A stretch of DNA of 24,007 nucleotides from Phallusia fumigata (taxonomy: Eukaryota > Chordata > Ascidiacea > Phlebobranchia > Ascidiidae): assembly GCA_008931825.1 (NCBI GenBank), contig QXVZ01000534.1:1-24007 (forward strand), written 5' to 3'. Of the stretch, positions 22,538 through 24,007 are shown piece after piece (positions within the stretch are counted from its first letter, which is position 1; every line of letters begins with the position of its first letter). Under the pieces are notes generated by a model, which saw nothing but the letters and a program-made list of their open reading frames with translations, had not been told where the DNA came from and did no database searches. Made by a program: the position numbers and the translations under genes.

Positions 22538-24007
22538 CTAGATCCGGGTCGTGTTTTCCGGCAAACCGTTGGGCTTGCTTCCCGATCCCTGGGTTGTGTT
22601 GGTCGAGTGGGTGCTTGGCGTCCCTTTGCTGTGATTTTGGTTTGTTGAAGGTTCGCTTGTGTAGCGCTGCTTAAGTCTCCGAAACGACCGAACAAACGCC
22701 TCCCGAACTTCGCTACCGAACACGCAGTAGACGAGGAGCAGAAATAAACCTTGGAGCCCGTTGACAATCACATTGATGTACATGAACACCACTGATGCTT
22801 CGTATGGCTCAACGCCTGGAAAATGTGAGAACGTGACTAATTCCGGGCAAAACATAATCGTGTTGCTGTGCATTTGTGGCGTGTTTGTATTACTGTGACT
22901 TAGCACTTTGAACAACGGGTAAGCACAAGGTGGAAAAATTATGAGAGTGGATTTCCGGAATTTGTTTCCCTTTAGGTTAATGAGGAGATGAAAATACATG
23001 TGTTCAGATGACGACAAGGCAGGGACTGGAATACAAGTTTGATCAAACGCAATACTGCCAGAGAGCTTAGTATAGTGAATACGTTTCATTGCAAACGTTT
23101 TAACAATCGCCGTTGTCATATTCACTGATGACAACAACAGGCACTGGTAAAAACGTCTGCATTGCAGTTGTATTACTACATACAAGCTCTATGGCGGTTG
23201 TGTTTTAAATTGAGCTGTAATGTAACTTCACGTTAAAAATACGATGGCCAAACTACAAATACGAAATCGCATAAAAAACAAATTTTTACTTGTGAGGAAT
23301 CCGAAAAGGAAGGGAACCCCCAGCACCGGGATCAGCAGAAGGAAAACTTTCAGAGTGGCTCCAACACTTTCAGCGTCACTTCGAACCGCCGCGCCTACAT
23401 TCGAACCCCGATGAACACCGTTGGACGGCTTCAGCTCTCTAGCGCTACTGCGAAGTTTGTGGACGAACCACATCACCCGGATGGCGATGACGGTGTTGAT
23501 GACGTATATAATCACTATGGGGATGATGACGGCTGCAAGGAGTGCGTTGTATTCAGTCCCGACCTGCAGAGGAAGTATTGTTTATCAAATTAATTCAATT
23601 TTGAGCTGACATCTGTTTTTAATTTAATTACAGGGCGTGGTTGGTTGCAAATTGTTTTTGTTTCCAATAAATCAAAAAGGAAAACAAGGCAGCCCTGTCA
23701 CTGAACCACAGTTGTTTCGCCTGCCAAGCATACAGAGCTTCGATTTCGAGGATACCTCATATACTATTTGAAACGATGAATTGTGTACCTTCCTTCATCT
23801 ACTAGTTTAAAGCCAAATACTCGGCCCCAGAAGGCAACGTTTATTTCCTCATGAATTTCAACCATGCAAGCTCACCCAGCATCTGTAGTAGTTATGATTA
23901 AAGGGATCGGAATCCATGTAGCGGTTTGTTGGGAAGCCGATCGCGCTCGCAAGCACCACTATAAGCAGGGGAATCCCCCAACCCAATGCCAACTTTGTGA
24001 TGGCGAC
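22538..24007 (-). CDS. Adhesion GPCR paralog 4, 3' part only (TM4 to C-terminus)
   Basis: Three exons are visible: 23876 to beyond 24007 (44 codons, TM4 and ECL2), 23290-23563 (TM5 and TM6) and 22538-22815 (TM7 and tail). Junctions are phase 0 after RCW (donor GTGAGC, acceptor CTGCAG) and phase 1 after FGFLT (donor GTAAAA). Family signatures are GWGIPLL (TM4), RCW then VGTEY (ECL2), LIPVLGVPFLFGFLT (TM6) and EPYEASVVF, GLQGLF, EVREAF (TM7 and after). The tail is Ser/Thr/Asn-rich and ends TTRI. The intron at 22816-23289 happens to be open for part of its length, giving a false N-terminal extension of the TM7 exon. The ectodomain, GPS and TM1-3 lie to the right of the window. Confidence 0.87.
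23054..23119. repeat. Dispersed repeat, copy 2, in an intron of receptor 4
   Basis: Matches 19897-19963 in the same orientation, with about ten differences by eye. It is followed by an inverted repeat (GTTGTCAT, then ATGACAAC) that copy 1 does not carry in full. It lies inside the intron 22816-23289. Confidence 0.7.

Noticed and set aside
22816-23185. N-terminal extension of the receptor 4 TM7 exon
   Set aside because: It is intron read-through: a CAG acceptor at 22816 and phase agreement with the TM5-6 exon support splicing, and the extension contains a dispersed repeat.

Overview
The window looks like invertebrate chordate nuclear DNA, most probably from a tunicate such as Ciona. This is inferred from the AT-rich composition, the many short introns, the compact 2-3 kb intergenic gaps and the receptor type, not from a database match. 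No bacterial, viral or plasmid feature was seen.

The main content is a head-to-tail array of four paralogous adhesion G-protein-coupled receptor (aGPCR) genes, all on the minus strand. Receptor 1 is partial, with only its 5' exons at 489-1941; the rest lies left of the window. Receptor 2 (4301-10641) can be read completely as 11 exons and 876 codons. Receptor 3 (12513-19478) can be read completely as 12 exons and 832 codons. Receptor 4 (22538 to the right edge) is partial, with only its last three exons. Exon borders were set by hand from GT/AG signals, reading-phase continuity and matching exon structure between paralogs. Both complete models stay open from ATG to stop.

Each complete receptor has a signal peptide, a small ectodomain with ten conserved cysteines spread over six or seven tiny exons with phase-1 introns, a Thr-rich linker made of tandem repeats, a GAIN-type region with a GPS autoproteolysis motif, seven membrane segments and a variable cytoplasmic tail. 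Receptor 2's tail is an expanded 9-residue Gln/Pro/Ser repeat. The membrane exons are almost identical between paralogs in patches, while linkers, introns and tails have diverged. This suggests recent tandem duplication with gene conversion.

The gaps hold no recognisable extra gene: 1942-4300 and 10642-12512 carry only short unconvincing ORFs. The gap 19479-22537 holds a tRNA-derived SINE with a clear 16-bp target-site duplication and one copy of a dispersed repeat. A non-autonomous hAT-like element (7259-8142) sits in an intron of receptor 2, and tRNA-like fragments lie in introns of receptors 2 and 3. The cysteine-rich ectodomain, which I do not recognise as any named domain, is the best candidate for something undescribed.
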